Below are positions 50,417 through 62,212 of a stretch of DNA of 64,000 bases, one piece after another; positions within the stretch are counted from its first letter, which is position 1; each line of letters opens with the position of its first letter. Location of the stretch: positions 17,305,001 to 17,369,000 of the forward strand of contig NC_092520.1 in assembly GCF_037038585.1 (NCBI RefSeq). Reading direction: 5' to 3'. The translations under genes and the position numbers were made by a program. The DNA is from Patagioenas fasciata (Eukaryota > Chordata > Aves > Columbiformes > Columbidae). The notes under the pieces are model-generated. The model did not search any database. It had not been told where the DNA came from and saw only the letters and a program-made list of their open reading frames with translations.

Positions 50417-53400
50417 AGTGTCAACTGGAAAGAAAGTGAATGACCACATAACCTCATTTACTCCTGCATAACTGCTCATTTGGAAAGTCCATTGAGAGCC
50501 ATAAGGAGCACGTTCAGGCAAGATCACTATAGTTTCTTTCTCACTGTTCTCTTTTAAAAAAGTCCTGCCTAGGAATGGAAAATGCTGCTGCCTTGGCCTT
50601 CAGCCAAAATAAAATCCTTCCTTTTCCCAGGAAAAATAAGAACTCAAAGTAATATCCTAAGCATTGGAAGCCACCCTCTTAGGATGGATTTCTACTACAG
50701 TGTACTGCAGTGTGGGGCAGATAGTAAGTGGTTTCAGAAGATGCCCTATCATCTTGTCAGGTTTTTTCAGGAGAGACAGATCAGATGGGGGTTATTACAA
50801 GTATGTATGAAAGTTAAAGAAGGGTGGGAAAGGTGAAGGAGGCAAACCTCCTGAGCAGAAAACACTGAATTTGCAGTTTCTGCTGTACCTTTTAATTATC
50901 AGTACTGACACAAGTGATCCCTCCTTCCCTGTCTGCTTGAAGCTGATCTTTCCTCCTTAGTCTCCAGGTTATTCAGACCTTTCCACTACATATATCCAGC
51001 TTTCCACAGCAGAGGTAGAGATGAGTCTTTATCATAGCTCACAAATGAAGGGCTCAAGACCCTCTTTTTCCAGGCTGCTCCATATCTCAGACTTTTCAGT
51101 TTCTCCAAATCTATCCTCTTGGCAACTGCAGAAACCTTTCACATCTACCTCACATCTCTTGCATACACACAACCTAGATAGTGTGCTAGTCTTTACTTGC
51201 TCTCAAAGGAGAAAGACCTTACATTTTCCCAGGATGACCTTCCCTCTGTTTAACTCTGGAGACTAAGAGCAGGTACGTGGCATGTACACTAGTGCTGGGA
51301 CCTGAAACACTCTTGATTACTCTGTATGAAGGAATTATTATGTCCCACCATAAACACATCACCTAAGGCAGGACCTAGTCTATAACATTATTGACAATAT
51401 AGGCCATCTCAAATGTGAGAAGTTCCACTGGAATTAATAGAAGGTAGGTTGAAAGCAAATTATAAAATCTGAACATTTTCAAAGAACTAATGAACGTGGC
51501 ACTTGGGAGAAAATATTATGCTTTAAAAATTTCCAGGTATAGATCTCATTTATCAGGAGGTTTGTATTTACAGCTATGCAACTTGTTTCTGGAGGCTAGC
51601 AAAACAAAGTACTGTTTTGTAGACTTCTCCATCTCTCACATTGAGAGGACTGGAACCCAAACAAACATCTACTCTGACAGGGAGAGGCATTCTCCTATCT
51701 TAACTACAACTTTCTCTGCAGTAATTGTCTCACAAGTATTTGCAAATTGATGCAAGAGATATGTTCCAGAGTCTGAAAGGGAAGAATATTTAAAGGTGAA
51801 CTTTTGCATGCAATTTCAGATATAACTTTATTTCTTGCAGGCAGTATTGCTAAAATGTAGATAGCACCGGCCAGAACTTGGCAGTCACTGTGTGCCAAAA
51901 GCCTTCTGTTTTGCAAATATGTGAAATTTCATTTTTACATTGAAGATCATGGATTATTTGGGGAAAGAAAAAGGTGTGGGTAATAACAAACTATCCACTT
52001 TATTTCCCTTCCAACCATATTTTAAATGGCAAGATGGAATAACAGTATGCCCTTTGAAACCTTTCTTCACTCAAGTACATGTAATCATTACTGTCAGCCC
52101 ATCAAGCTCCAGGTGAAAATAGATTCTATACAAACTCTTTTAAGTCACATTTGATTAGACCGTTTTCTGTATGAGTTTGACATGGTTTATTATTTCTTAT
52201 CACTGCTTCTGTGGAGGACTTCCCCAGAATAACTTCTGTACCATAACTGACAAATGAAATCCGACTGTACTACAGTGGATGTAATGCTGACAGTATCCTA
52301 CGAAATATGGTAAATGGACAGTATACACACTTAATTGAGCAGAAGTTTTATTTTGAATAACATCAAGCAAAACCAGGCAACGTTTAACAGGTAGGAAAAG
52401 ATAGGAAGAAACCTGTATTCTGGGTGGAGGTGGCAGAGAATCTGTGTGAAGATAAAAGAATGTGACAGCAGAAAGGAACAAAACCACTAATAAATAAGGA
52501 GAAATGGTTATAAATTTCATCAGTTGTATGGTGCAGACTGTAGTTAGAAGAAATAATAACTTATGAAAAATAATAAAACCATGGTTGATGCTTGTAAAGG
52601 TTTACTTCAAATATGTCAATAATAACAAAGTTTACAAGACACAGCTGAAAGATTTATGTGCCTTCCCTGCAGTAGCAGATTTTGGAAATTTAATACTATG
52701 ACAGATTTTGCCTATTTCAGTGGCTTTCTTGCTATCTTTTCCCCTCCTCCAAAAACACATAGATAGAGGTACAAGCCCTCCTATAATGCATGACTGAGCC
52801 ACTCCTTTTGAGCAGTGAACATCTTTATCTTTTCTCTTTTACACAGTAAAATGACAAAACAAGTGTATTTTTATTCCATTTGTCTCCTTTGGTAACTAGT
52901 TCTGGATTAAAATAATCTGGATGTTTCTATCAGTAGAAATGTCCAAGGCAGATTCTGCTGCCATGTGATCAAACACTGCTTCTCCTCATTGCCACACAGG
53001 GAGAAGTTGTTCATCACAGACTTTAAAAATTCTTCCTATTTGTATTCATTTGCCAAACTTTCAGTAAGGTGCTATTTAAAATCTATAAAACAACTTCCAG
53101 TAGGTATGGGGAATAATACAAGGAAAAGGAAGATTCCTTCCCTGAGCCACATGCAGGAGCCAAGAGATGAAGTTCAAGGTCTGAGTTAATCCTAAGGCAT
53201 CCACAACTTACACATACTTTTGCACTTGGAACTGCTTTGAGTTTTCCAGTATATCTGCATGACAATGTAACAAACAGGACTGTACCTCATTACTCTGCTC
53301 TGTTAAGCCTCTGCATTTAATAGGTTCCTTCAAAAATTCAGCATTCACAACATGAGCCTTGTGTATGCTGGCCTGATCACACCACCAAGACCTTACAAAA

Positions 53401-53689
53401 AGAAACATCAACTGGACCAAGAAGGAATTCTGGAAGGGTTGCATATGCAGACACAGGTATATCTAGAAGATATGAAAAGATTAGTTGCCAGGATGGCCCA
53501 GTAGAGTTGCAAATGCCCCTTGCTCATTACTGTTAGACACTCTGGATGTGGAAAACTCAAAATTCAGAAACCTGTTTACAGGGAGTTCATGGTTGAGCCT
53601 GTAGAAGTATATTACGTGTCTCCTGAGGGATGTTGAATAACTCATCACCAGCCAGGGAGCAATCAGTCTTTCAACCACAAGGATCTGCG

Positions 53690-54250
53690 TGATGAGCTTG
53701 GGAGAAGAGCAATGAGGCTTTATTTCAACCTGTCAATAATCCATTCCACTATTCATAAGCCTAACCTTTCTGAGACAATTTATGGGGCTGGGAAACTAAA
53801 AGAAGATTGGGTACAAAGGGCGTCAGGGAGTGGCAAGTCTCAGCTGTTCCCTAAGGGAGCCAAGCACAATAACATGCTCAGTAAGGCAGGGACTGCAGAG
53901 TTGGGGACAGCCTGGAGCCCTCATCATCAGCTAAGTCCATAAGTCTTGCAGGTCTGAAGGCAAGCCATGAAGTCAAGCCAGTAGGTAAGACTCTGCATCA
54001 GGTCTGGTGATAACAACTAGGGTCAGACACAGCTCAGTGGCAACCGGACAAATCTATAGTGACAAGGAAGCTGGGAAGTCAGTCTGTGGGTCAGGGTCAA
54101 GGTCTTTATCAGCGCGTGCATGGCCAGGAACATGGCCAGCACAGGCACAGCTGCAAGGCAGCTCAAACTGCATCTCAGGCAGGGGCCAAGAGCTACAGTC
54201 TCAGTTTAAAACAGCTTTTGGAGGAAGGAAGATCAGCCCATACTAAGGCT
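53690..54250 (-). mobile_element. LTR-like block, minus strand
   Basis: GC-richer block that on the minus strand runs through GCTGTGCCTGTGCTGGCCAT, a GACTTCATGGCTTGCCTTCA phrase and GGAACAGCTGAGACTTGCCA. It ends in a poly(A) signal (AATAAA, complement at 53719-53724) followed by GCCTCATTGC. I recognise this text as similar to an old bird LTR type; related phrases occur at 27.1 and 57.6 kb. Several ORFs of 76 to 126 codons on the plus strand are antisense to it and not genes. Boundaries are approximate and no target duplication was found. Confidence 0.55.
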
Positions 54251-57249
54251 TCTAGCTTTCTTCATACAACAATTTCTCATCCAAAACCACCTGCTTTGCT
54301 TTCTCTAGTTGTTCTTGTGCTCAAGCAGCCAAAAGCCAGGAGGGTGGATACACTGAGGGCTCTGAAGGAGAAACTGACTGTCTCTGGAGCAGATGCTACA
54401 GGTTGCAGGATGCCTTTCCATGCATGGATCTATCTATGAATGCACCATCTGTTGCTGTCTACCTAGAAACACATATTCCTGCTCTTGCTGCTCCTACCAC
54501 TCTCCTTTGAAGAGAAAGTATTTTGTTCAATAGCACTTATTTTAAGCAATAACTTTTCCACTCTCATCTGCACTCTCTAACTGCCTCTCTCAAAGAATTT
54601 CCACTTCCTCAACCTCTTTCCCACCTCAGCAACAGCATAGAGCTACTGAGAGCTGATCTCAGGTTCTGCCATTTCTCTCCATGTGTGGAAAGTCACCTGC
54701 CAATAAAGCACTGGGCAGGGAGAGGGGAATTCACTAAGCAAGCCTAAGACCTCAGAGAGTCTGAGCTGATCTCAAGGCATGTGGCAAGTGAGGCATGGTG
54801 GAAACCTTATACTTGTATTGAGAATCTCACTACTGCAAGCCGGAGTTTGGGAAAACTGTGCCCTGTGTAATTTGTGCAGCGTACTGTAGAATTCAAAATG
54901 GGCTGTCTGTATGCATCCAGGTGTTTATTTACACCTGAAGTATGAGCAACACTCATGCCACAGATATATCCTTTAGTCCTTCAGGTCCAGAGGCAGACAA
55001 GAGTGATGTTTCAAAACCTTAAAAGACATATGGCCCTTCCAGAGCTGGCCTTCCACAGCTGGCATATTTTGCTGCAACAGCTTCACTGGCACTCTGACAC
55101 TTGAAAGCTTAAAATACCCAGCACAACGTTCTGTGGCTGTATAGAAAACACATTGACCAGGAACCATAAACAGGAAATGCAAATCTGTTACTACAATCTA
55201 AACTCACACTTTCTTCATCCATGACATAAGACCTCTTCTTTTTCATATCTAACTTGTAAACAACAGGCTGTTAGTGTGCAGAAGTCCTTGTTTCTAATCA
55301 GATAATATGGGGGTTTTTTTGGTCTTTTTTAGTACAGTCTTATTCCCCAGACTATTCTTCTAATATTCATTACTTCTACTATGAGTATTCTAAGGAAATC
55401 ATAAAAATTTCAAAGGTCACCACTAGCTAAGAGAAAACTTTGGTGGACATGTAGCAATGCCTGTAGCTAACATGAACAGAGAACTCAGTGCTGTCAGGAA
55501 TGAAGGGCTTGCCTTTGCCTTGTCTTCTCCATAGCGTTGTCTCTGACTGATGGCACTCTGAAGTGTGAACAGATGTACCTGTCAGTATCTCATGAAATGG
55601 AGCAGGCATGAAAATCTGGGAGGTGTCCAGAACTGGGCAATAAATGCTGACCTATAGCTCTCAGTAATTACCTTCTTGTCAGAGAAGTGTTTTTTATATG
55701 TTGTTTCAACACTTAGGTGCTGAGCATCCACCTTCAGAATTACATTTAAACTTTCTAACCTTTTTCAGGGAGTTGTAAGGCTGAAAAACTCAGAAATATC
55801 ACTCAGGAGTAACATCCTATCTTTGACAAATCAGGATTTCTCTGGATATATCACAGCTTATACCAATGATAAGATGACGAGGTGATGCTAAACACATAAG
55901 AACATTGTCTACTGCAGACATTTCTTCACAGTAATACAAGTGTATGTAGCACACAAGTCCAATGCTGTAAAATGTATTTAGATGGTCATATCTTTGCTCA
56001 TACAACACTTTGTAATGTCATTATGAAAAACTATCCTTGTACAGAAATATAGAGCTATGTAAGTCAGTTTTTATTTTTTTTATGGTCCTATGCAATTATT
56101 TTCACTAAACATGCATTCAGCCAGGCGTTAGCAATATTTTAGACGTATGATTCTATGCTCTACAGATAATTGATCATTTTGTTCCTGTGTTAGATGGAGC
56201 AAACTTATTCTCTACAGTTATGAGTCAGTTTTCTATAAACTTTTATAGCAATGCACACATTATAACATCTGTCACGTATTTAGGTATTTGCAGCTGTACC
56301 CCTTAATAAAATGATTAGCCCAGTTGGCTGAGATTTCTAAGTGGGAGTTCACAAGATGCAAGTTAGATAATAAAAGTTTAAGCAAACAAACAAGCATGAA
56401 AATAAGCCAGTTTCTTAATTGTTTTTTGTACCACAGTGATAAAGAGAGTAGGAGAACATGAACATCATCTCTGTAATTTTGTTGACATTTCAATATTATG
56501 AAGACTTTATCCAAACCAGAGAAAGTCAGTAAAATTCTTCAGTAACTTATGAGTTGAAATATTTTCTAGTTAGTCTGCAACTACCGTTAATGGAATGCTA
56601 TTTATGGAATTGACGGAGAAGATTTTTGCTATATATTCCATTTATTCATTGACTGTGGTGTGATCACCAGATTTCTAGGTCTAGGTATGATCACTGTAAT
56701 AGTGACAAAAATGAGTGACAAAAATTAGTGAGATTGAAAGAGAGCACAGGGATTTACAACTTTGAGACATCTATTGAGCGGTTGCCACTGGCTAAGTTCC
56801 TGTGTCAATGCTGGAATAAGAATTTTGACCACTTTACAGATCTACGAGAAATGGCAGCTTTGTAAGTTTTTCCTTACATGCTCAAGCAGACTCCTCCACT
56901 TCACCAGATTCAGTGAATATATGTGTTAATGGGGGATTTTTCACAGACCTTATAGTCCGCTTGGATTTCCAAGAGGAAATAGTCATCGAAGTCTTCTAAA
57001 GAACCTAAGCAACCCTGGGATGAGAGGGAAGGAACAGGCATGGGTAAGAATGCCAAGAGCAGGCAGGAGAAGCTGGGGTGCACAGTCACTCCTTGCAGTG
57101 GGAGGTCACAGGAGAGTTTCACAGAAATGCTGGGATCCATGTTGTTCCTAAATGGCCTGGAAAAAGGAGTATGCAATAACTAGACAATGTTTGCCCCTCA
57201 TATGAAATTGCTGTTCTTACGAAGATAGAAAGAACAAATGCTAAATATA
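54251..57249. other. Non-coding DNA, no gene seen
   Basis: No recognisable gene or element. Some parts (54.6-55.1 kb) are less AT-rich than average, but I see no pattern in them. Confidence 0.5.
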
Positions 57250-57515
57250 GAGAACTGCAGAAAGAGTTTACATGACTAAGTAATAATATGGCAGATGAAT
57301 TTCAATGTAGGTAAATACAAACTGATGCACATAAGAGAGATATTTGGTTTGTGACAAGTCAGGCTCATGAAAATTTTAGCTCAGTGTTTAACATCTGTCA
57401 AAAAAAAAACAAAACAGTGAGTCAAATATTAGGAATTATTAGAAAAGGGTTTAAGAACAAGAGAGAAAATTATTGTTATTGTATAAACCCATTGCTCACC
57501 CTCGCCTTGAAGCCT
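57250..57515 (+). mobile_element. Ancient CR1-like LINE fragment (left part), plus strand
   Basis: Decayed but recognisable: AATATGGCAGATGAATTTCA followed by TGTAGGTAAATACAAACTGA, the counterpart of the RT segment encoding MADEFQCNKCK..MH. Further on the frame reads KTVSQILGIIRKGFKNKREN, like the ..NRMLGIIKKGI.NKTEN segment of old reptilian CR1. It ends with TATAAACCCATTGCTCACCC, like the LYKSMVRPHLE segment. It is older than the other CR1 copies, with gaps and stops. Confidence 0.7.
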
Positions 57516-57529
57516 TTGGATGGCCTTGC

Positions 57530-57830
57530 TCTTTTGTCTTGAACAGGAAATGAGAGAACCTGGAGAGGTTTGCGGAGAGGTAGCTGTTGAAAGAGAAATG
57601 ACTGAGCAGGCTGTGTCAGGGGAGCTGCAGGAGGGAGCTGTTGCACAAGGAGACATGTAGGAGCCATGGGGGACGGAACAGGACAGTGTCCTCCCAAACA
57701 AGGTGAAGTAATGAGAGAGTTAAACAGGTTTGGTGACAGTAACCAGGGTCAACCACAGCCCCATGTGTTCTGTAGACATGTCTGAGGTCAGTCCAGGAAA
57801 TCAAGCCAGCAAGGTAAAGTCAAGACGAGT
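57530..57830 (-). mobile_element. LTR-like block inside the ancient CR1, minus strand
   Basis: On the minus strand it contains TTGCTGGCTTGATTTCCTGG, GACCTCAGACATGTCTAC and CCCTGGTTACTGTCACCAAA, which resemble the blocks at 27.1 and 53.7 kb. No clear poly(A) signal was identified at the expected end. It lies between two parts of an ancient plus-strand CR1. Boundaries are approximate and it may continue to about 58000. Confidence 0.45.
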
Positions 57831-58189
57831 GCAGTAGATGTCTGGGCACAGACACCCCTACTATGTAGCTCATGGGAGACCTAAAGTCAAGGGTCTGAGC
57901 TTATGTTCAGCTTCCTAGCAAATGAAGGAGACTTTGATGAGTCTTCTCACAGCTTTTTCTCCCCTTTGTCTTCCCACAGCAGCCTGATCCCAAGTTATTG
58001 TTGTACCATCTTGAAGCTGGTCAACTGCGTGGGCAGGCAGAGCCTGGGCTGAGGGAAAGCACGTCCAGAGAGCCAGAGATTCCTTCTTCATCCTGGGGAA
58101 CAGAGGATACAATAGACATGGAATGGAGAGAAAGGAACAACTGTTTGGGGTCTCTTTCACTAAACAGTAGCATGGGGAGCCAAGTTCTA

Positions 58190-58330
58190 CAGAAAGGTGG
58201 TTCTTCATGCAACAGGTGACGGACCTGTTGATTTCTTTTCAAGGGCATTGTGGATGTAGTAAGTTTGCAGGACTTCAAAGGGTAACTGGATAAGCATTTC
58301 AAGGATAAATCTGTTATGAGTCACTAGAGG
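58190..58330 (+). mobile_element. Ancient CR1-like LINE fragment (right part), plus strand
   Basis: Contains GTGGTTCTTCATGCAACAGG, then GGCATTGTGGATGTAGTAAG, and ACTTCAAAGGGTAACTGGAT. These correspond to the C-terminal CR1 protein segments FFTQRVVDL, VVDV.S and F+..LDKH. It is probably the same insertion as 57250-57515, separated by the LTR-like block; the sequence in between is partly unassigned. Confidence 0.65.
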
Positions 58331-61300
58331 GATTAATTTCTTAGGACGTCCCCTGGGAGAGTAGAGAGGGGGAAAATACAGTATATGCTTTTTCTATGCC
58401 AAATAACTTTTGGATAGCATTTGTGATTTCTTTTTAGGAGAGAGCATAAACACAATCCCCCTTTGCCACACATAATGCATCCGAGTTTTCTGTGTTTAAC
58501 AAAGTCAAAGAAGCCAGCACAGCCAGAATGCAGGAGCTGAGTCTCTCTCTCTGGGGAAAACCCACCCACCAAGAAAGTCAGAAAGAAAAATGCTGGCTCC
58601 ATGAGCATTTGGCCTGAAGTTCTATGGTTATTCTCATATTGCTGTCTTCTCAGTTGGGTCATTTCACCTTTTTTAGATATGTTATTTAGGATGAGATAAA
58701 TTCCTTTCTCTTTTACTAAAGAAAGGATCCAGGGTGACTAGTTTAGATGTTCCTGTCTACTTTTCATCAAATGAATCTGTATTTGCTCAAGTATATTTTT
58801 TAATAATGGATTATTATATCCAGATGTGGCTCTAAGAAACACCTTCCACTAGTTCACATCCTCCACAAAAACTCCTACCCTTTCTCCTCTTCATCATAAC
58901 AAATCATGTTTAAATTATGTTGGGAAGCATATCCTCATTCATTTCCTATTCCACTGGCAGTCAAAGGGCTAGACTGATTGTGATGCAATTTCAGAATCTA
59001 TATATTACTGAAATATTTAATGTACATTTTTATCCATCTTAACCAAACACCATATATAACTTCCTTCACTGAAGCAGGTATGAAGTCCATCATTACCCTA
59101 AACTCACTTTCTAGTGGTACCTGAGGAATGGAATACTGAATCGTGTCTAGATAACAAACATATTCTTAAATTATTTGCTTTGAGTTATTTTTTCCCTATG
59201 AATTATTATTTTCTTTATGATTAAAGAAAATAATTATAGTGCACAAAATAACTGGAAATAGCCATACACCTTCAGTGTTCCATTGATGCAGTGATGCAAG
59301 TGGTGAGAACTGGAATAATTAGCCCAGTGAGAGATGATGGCATGTGATAAGCCAATAAAGTCATGTTACATGACATCACTGACCTGAGATGAAGAAATGA
59401 CAGACTATTATGTTTCAGAATGACTGACTAGTGATGATTTAGTGTCAAATTATTACTCTAAACAAGACACACAATGCATATAGCACATTCTAAAGGCTCA
59501 GCAGGAGCATAATGCACTCAGATATCACCAGCCGCAAAAAGCATGAACTATGACTTCCAGTGCACAAGAAAGGGGAATGATGCATTGGAGCAATGCAGTG
59601 AATAATGCGTTTTTGTATCATTAGCAAAAGCAAAAGGAACGTTCTATTTGTATAAGCCTACAAATAACAAAAGAAATGGTGATTGTGTTACATATATCAT
59701 ACTTGAACTGAGTTGTATCATTCTCTCTGATCTGAGAGCTACCTGCACTGGATTTTCTGTTGCTAAAGCAACAGTTAAGTTAGCCGTAAAATGAATGGAC
59801 TAAATAATCCATAGGCACGTTAAAAGATTATATGTACATTTTTATCCTCACTGTATGCCATACACATAAATTTGAGTATGCTTTGCTAAATCAACAGCAA
59901 ATTTTTGTGCTATGAATATATATGTAGGGTAGTCATGACTCTGAAGTATGTTTTTGCAAAGTATTTCTTAAGTAGTTCAATTTGTAGAACTTGAAGTTAT
60001 TACGAAACAGCTGTGTTAACTGAAGATAATTTATATAGGTGTGATCCTGAGGAATAACCAGGGACTGAGTAATCCTATTTGGCATCTTTAGAATGTTTTT
60101 CAATCTAGACAAAATATGTATGCTTTATTCCCTCCTAACAGTTCCAGCTGAGATAACAGACATGTTATGATAGATGTTATGATAGATCCTGAGCAGGACA
60201 CAGTTCCTCCTCAAAGACTGTGAAATCTGACTAGACAAGACAGGTGAGATTTGGGAGGAATTCTGGGAATGCTCATACAGTAAACTAACATAGCAGCAGC
60301 AGAAACAGAAAATAGTCAGTCTGTGAAGGCCAGAATTGTCTTTTCTAGACCAAAACAATACAGAGTCTTTCACAACTTGCAAAAACAGCTGTCACTGTGA
60401 AGGAAAATGGCACTTAAGGTGCTGGCAATCAACTCATCTTGTGGATCTAGATAGATTTCCATCCCTAAAGAAGGGCAGGTGTTAGACAAGCACCTTCTTG
60501 AAAGGAGAGTGTGGCAGTAGGGGAAGCATCAGAAGTAAGATTGACCAGACAGAGGGAACAAAGTTATGAGGAGGGCTGAAAAGTACTGCTTCCATAGTCT
60601 AGAAAACCACAGTTTTCTGCTGGTCTTTTTGGATTTACTGCTTAGCTGGAATTGCTTTGATATTTTTTGGACTGCAAATAACATCTGAGAGATTTTACAT
60701 GACAGTGACCCTGGTAGTCACTGTCCTGAATAGCAGAAGGTAAGAGCAATTTAATGCTGGCTTTGCTGCCCTCATATACTTCCTGGTATCCCATGCTCAG
60801 TCAATGGAACTGATTTTTGTCCTAACTTTTCATTTACAACTAGTAAAACAGGAATTTTTTTGACTTAACACTGAAGAGTTAATAGTGCTGTACAACAATC
60901 TGGTTTATGATTTCCAATACTTTCAAATGACTAATCATTTCTGTTGTTAAATACTTATAAATTAGTACTATTAATGAACCAATGTCAGTGCAGATACATA
61001 TACAGCCAACTATAACTTGTAAATTGCATACCATTCATGTAAAATTTATAAACTGTATAAAATAAATTACATACGGATATATAAAATACAATACACAGTG
61101 AAACAGTAGATATCAAGTGATTTAAGCTAATTAAAAAATGTTCCATGCTACCTTTCTTTTGATTCCTAAAGTATTCAGCTCTGTCAGAATCACTCACCTC
61201 TCAAGTCTGTGGAAGCAAAGGAGAGAAAATTAATTAGAATTATTTTATCCTTTTTAGTTTACGATGTTGGCTTTTACTTCTTTATAAAAAACAACCCTCA

Positions 61301-62212
61301 GTAGAAACAAACTACAATACTTCCCTGATTCCCCATGAATTGTTATCCATGTTGCAACAGTAGGTCTCCAGCATTTGCTGCTCTTGTTTGATTTACAAGA
61401 CTACCAATCTTAGCCTGCAACAGCAGCCAGAATTTTATCCACAAAAAGCAAAATGTTTTCTACGTTCTTTAAAATCACTGAGAAATTACCTATGCAGTGT
61501 TCAAACGCTTTGAATTTTTTAACTTAAATTTAAATCAAATGAATTTATGCTAGTGCATATTTCTTTCCATAATATGTAAAGACAGCTTAGACCAACTAAC
61601 ATGGATTAATCCCTTGTTGCTTGACTGTCCGCTTACTATTCTCTCTTCAGGAGGCTGGGGTATAGAAATCCTTCTTCCCAGTGTGAAAACACCAAACAGA
61701 AGGACAGGAGGAAGCATCACGTGCAGAATGTAGTAGGAGCAAGTTTTACAGTTCTGCTACATTCCCTGCTTCAACAATTCACAATGATGGCATCTGGCAT
61801 GGTTTTATGCCATTCCCATAGTCTGCAAGGCTAGTCTTTTTGGATGTTCATTTTCATCAATATTTTGGCAGCCTACAAAATATTTCTAGAGAAACTTAGA
61901 CAGGAAAATATTTTAAAAGTCATTTATAACTCAACTCAAAAAAAAGGAGGCAAAGTATTGCTTTACCCTGGAAGCTTTCTTCCTAAGGTCTACTCTGTAC
62001 AGTGGAGACCAATGAGTGGTATTTCTGTAATAAAGACATATATGTACTCACCCAATTTATATGTAGTATGCCCCTTGAGACAGGAATTTGAGGACTGTAA
62101 GACAAGCATAAGTATTTATTTTTTGAACAATCACAAAGGTGTTATCCTTGTTCTTTCTAATTGGAAACATATTGCTCATAAAAAAATAACAGACAAAAAT
62201 ATGGCTACACCC
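58331..62212. other. AT-rich non-coding DNA, no gene seen
   Basis: No gene or mobile element recognised. It contains an X-box-like palindrome at 59757-59774 and an exact 12-bp tandem duplication at 60164-60187 (GTTATGATAGAT twice). The stretch 59260-59850 is free of recognisable repeats and has several TGATGCATT / AATAATGCG-like motifs. Whether it is conserved cannot be seen from one genome. Confidence 0.5.
59757..59774. promoter_or_regulatory. RFX X-box-like palindrome
   Basis: Arms CTGTTGCT and AGCAACAG with a 2-base spacer (AA). The right half fits the RGYAAC half-site of RFX factors exactly; the left half, GTTGCT, differs from GTNRCC at one base. Seen directly; binding is inferred. Confidence 0.35.

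Larger units (their letters stand above)
42311..53689. other. Long stretch of unassigned AT-rich DNA, no gene seen
   Basis: About 11.4 kb without a recognisable gene, CR1 or LTR. It contains a perfect 20-bp palindrome (45223-45242), a CATC-rich run (46761-46781), a pyrimidine run ending in AG at about 47381-47395 that looks like a splice acceptor but leads into no convincing exon, and an A-rich tract (50383-50416). The longest ORFs (48101-48451 minus, 116 codons; 52200-52520 minus, 106 codons) are domain-free. The 80-codon ORF at 48886-49128 is not low-complexity but has no recognisable family. Confidence 0.5.
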
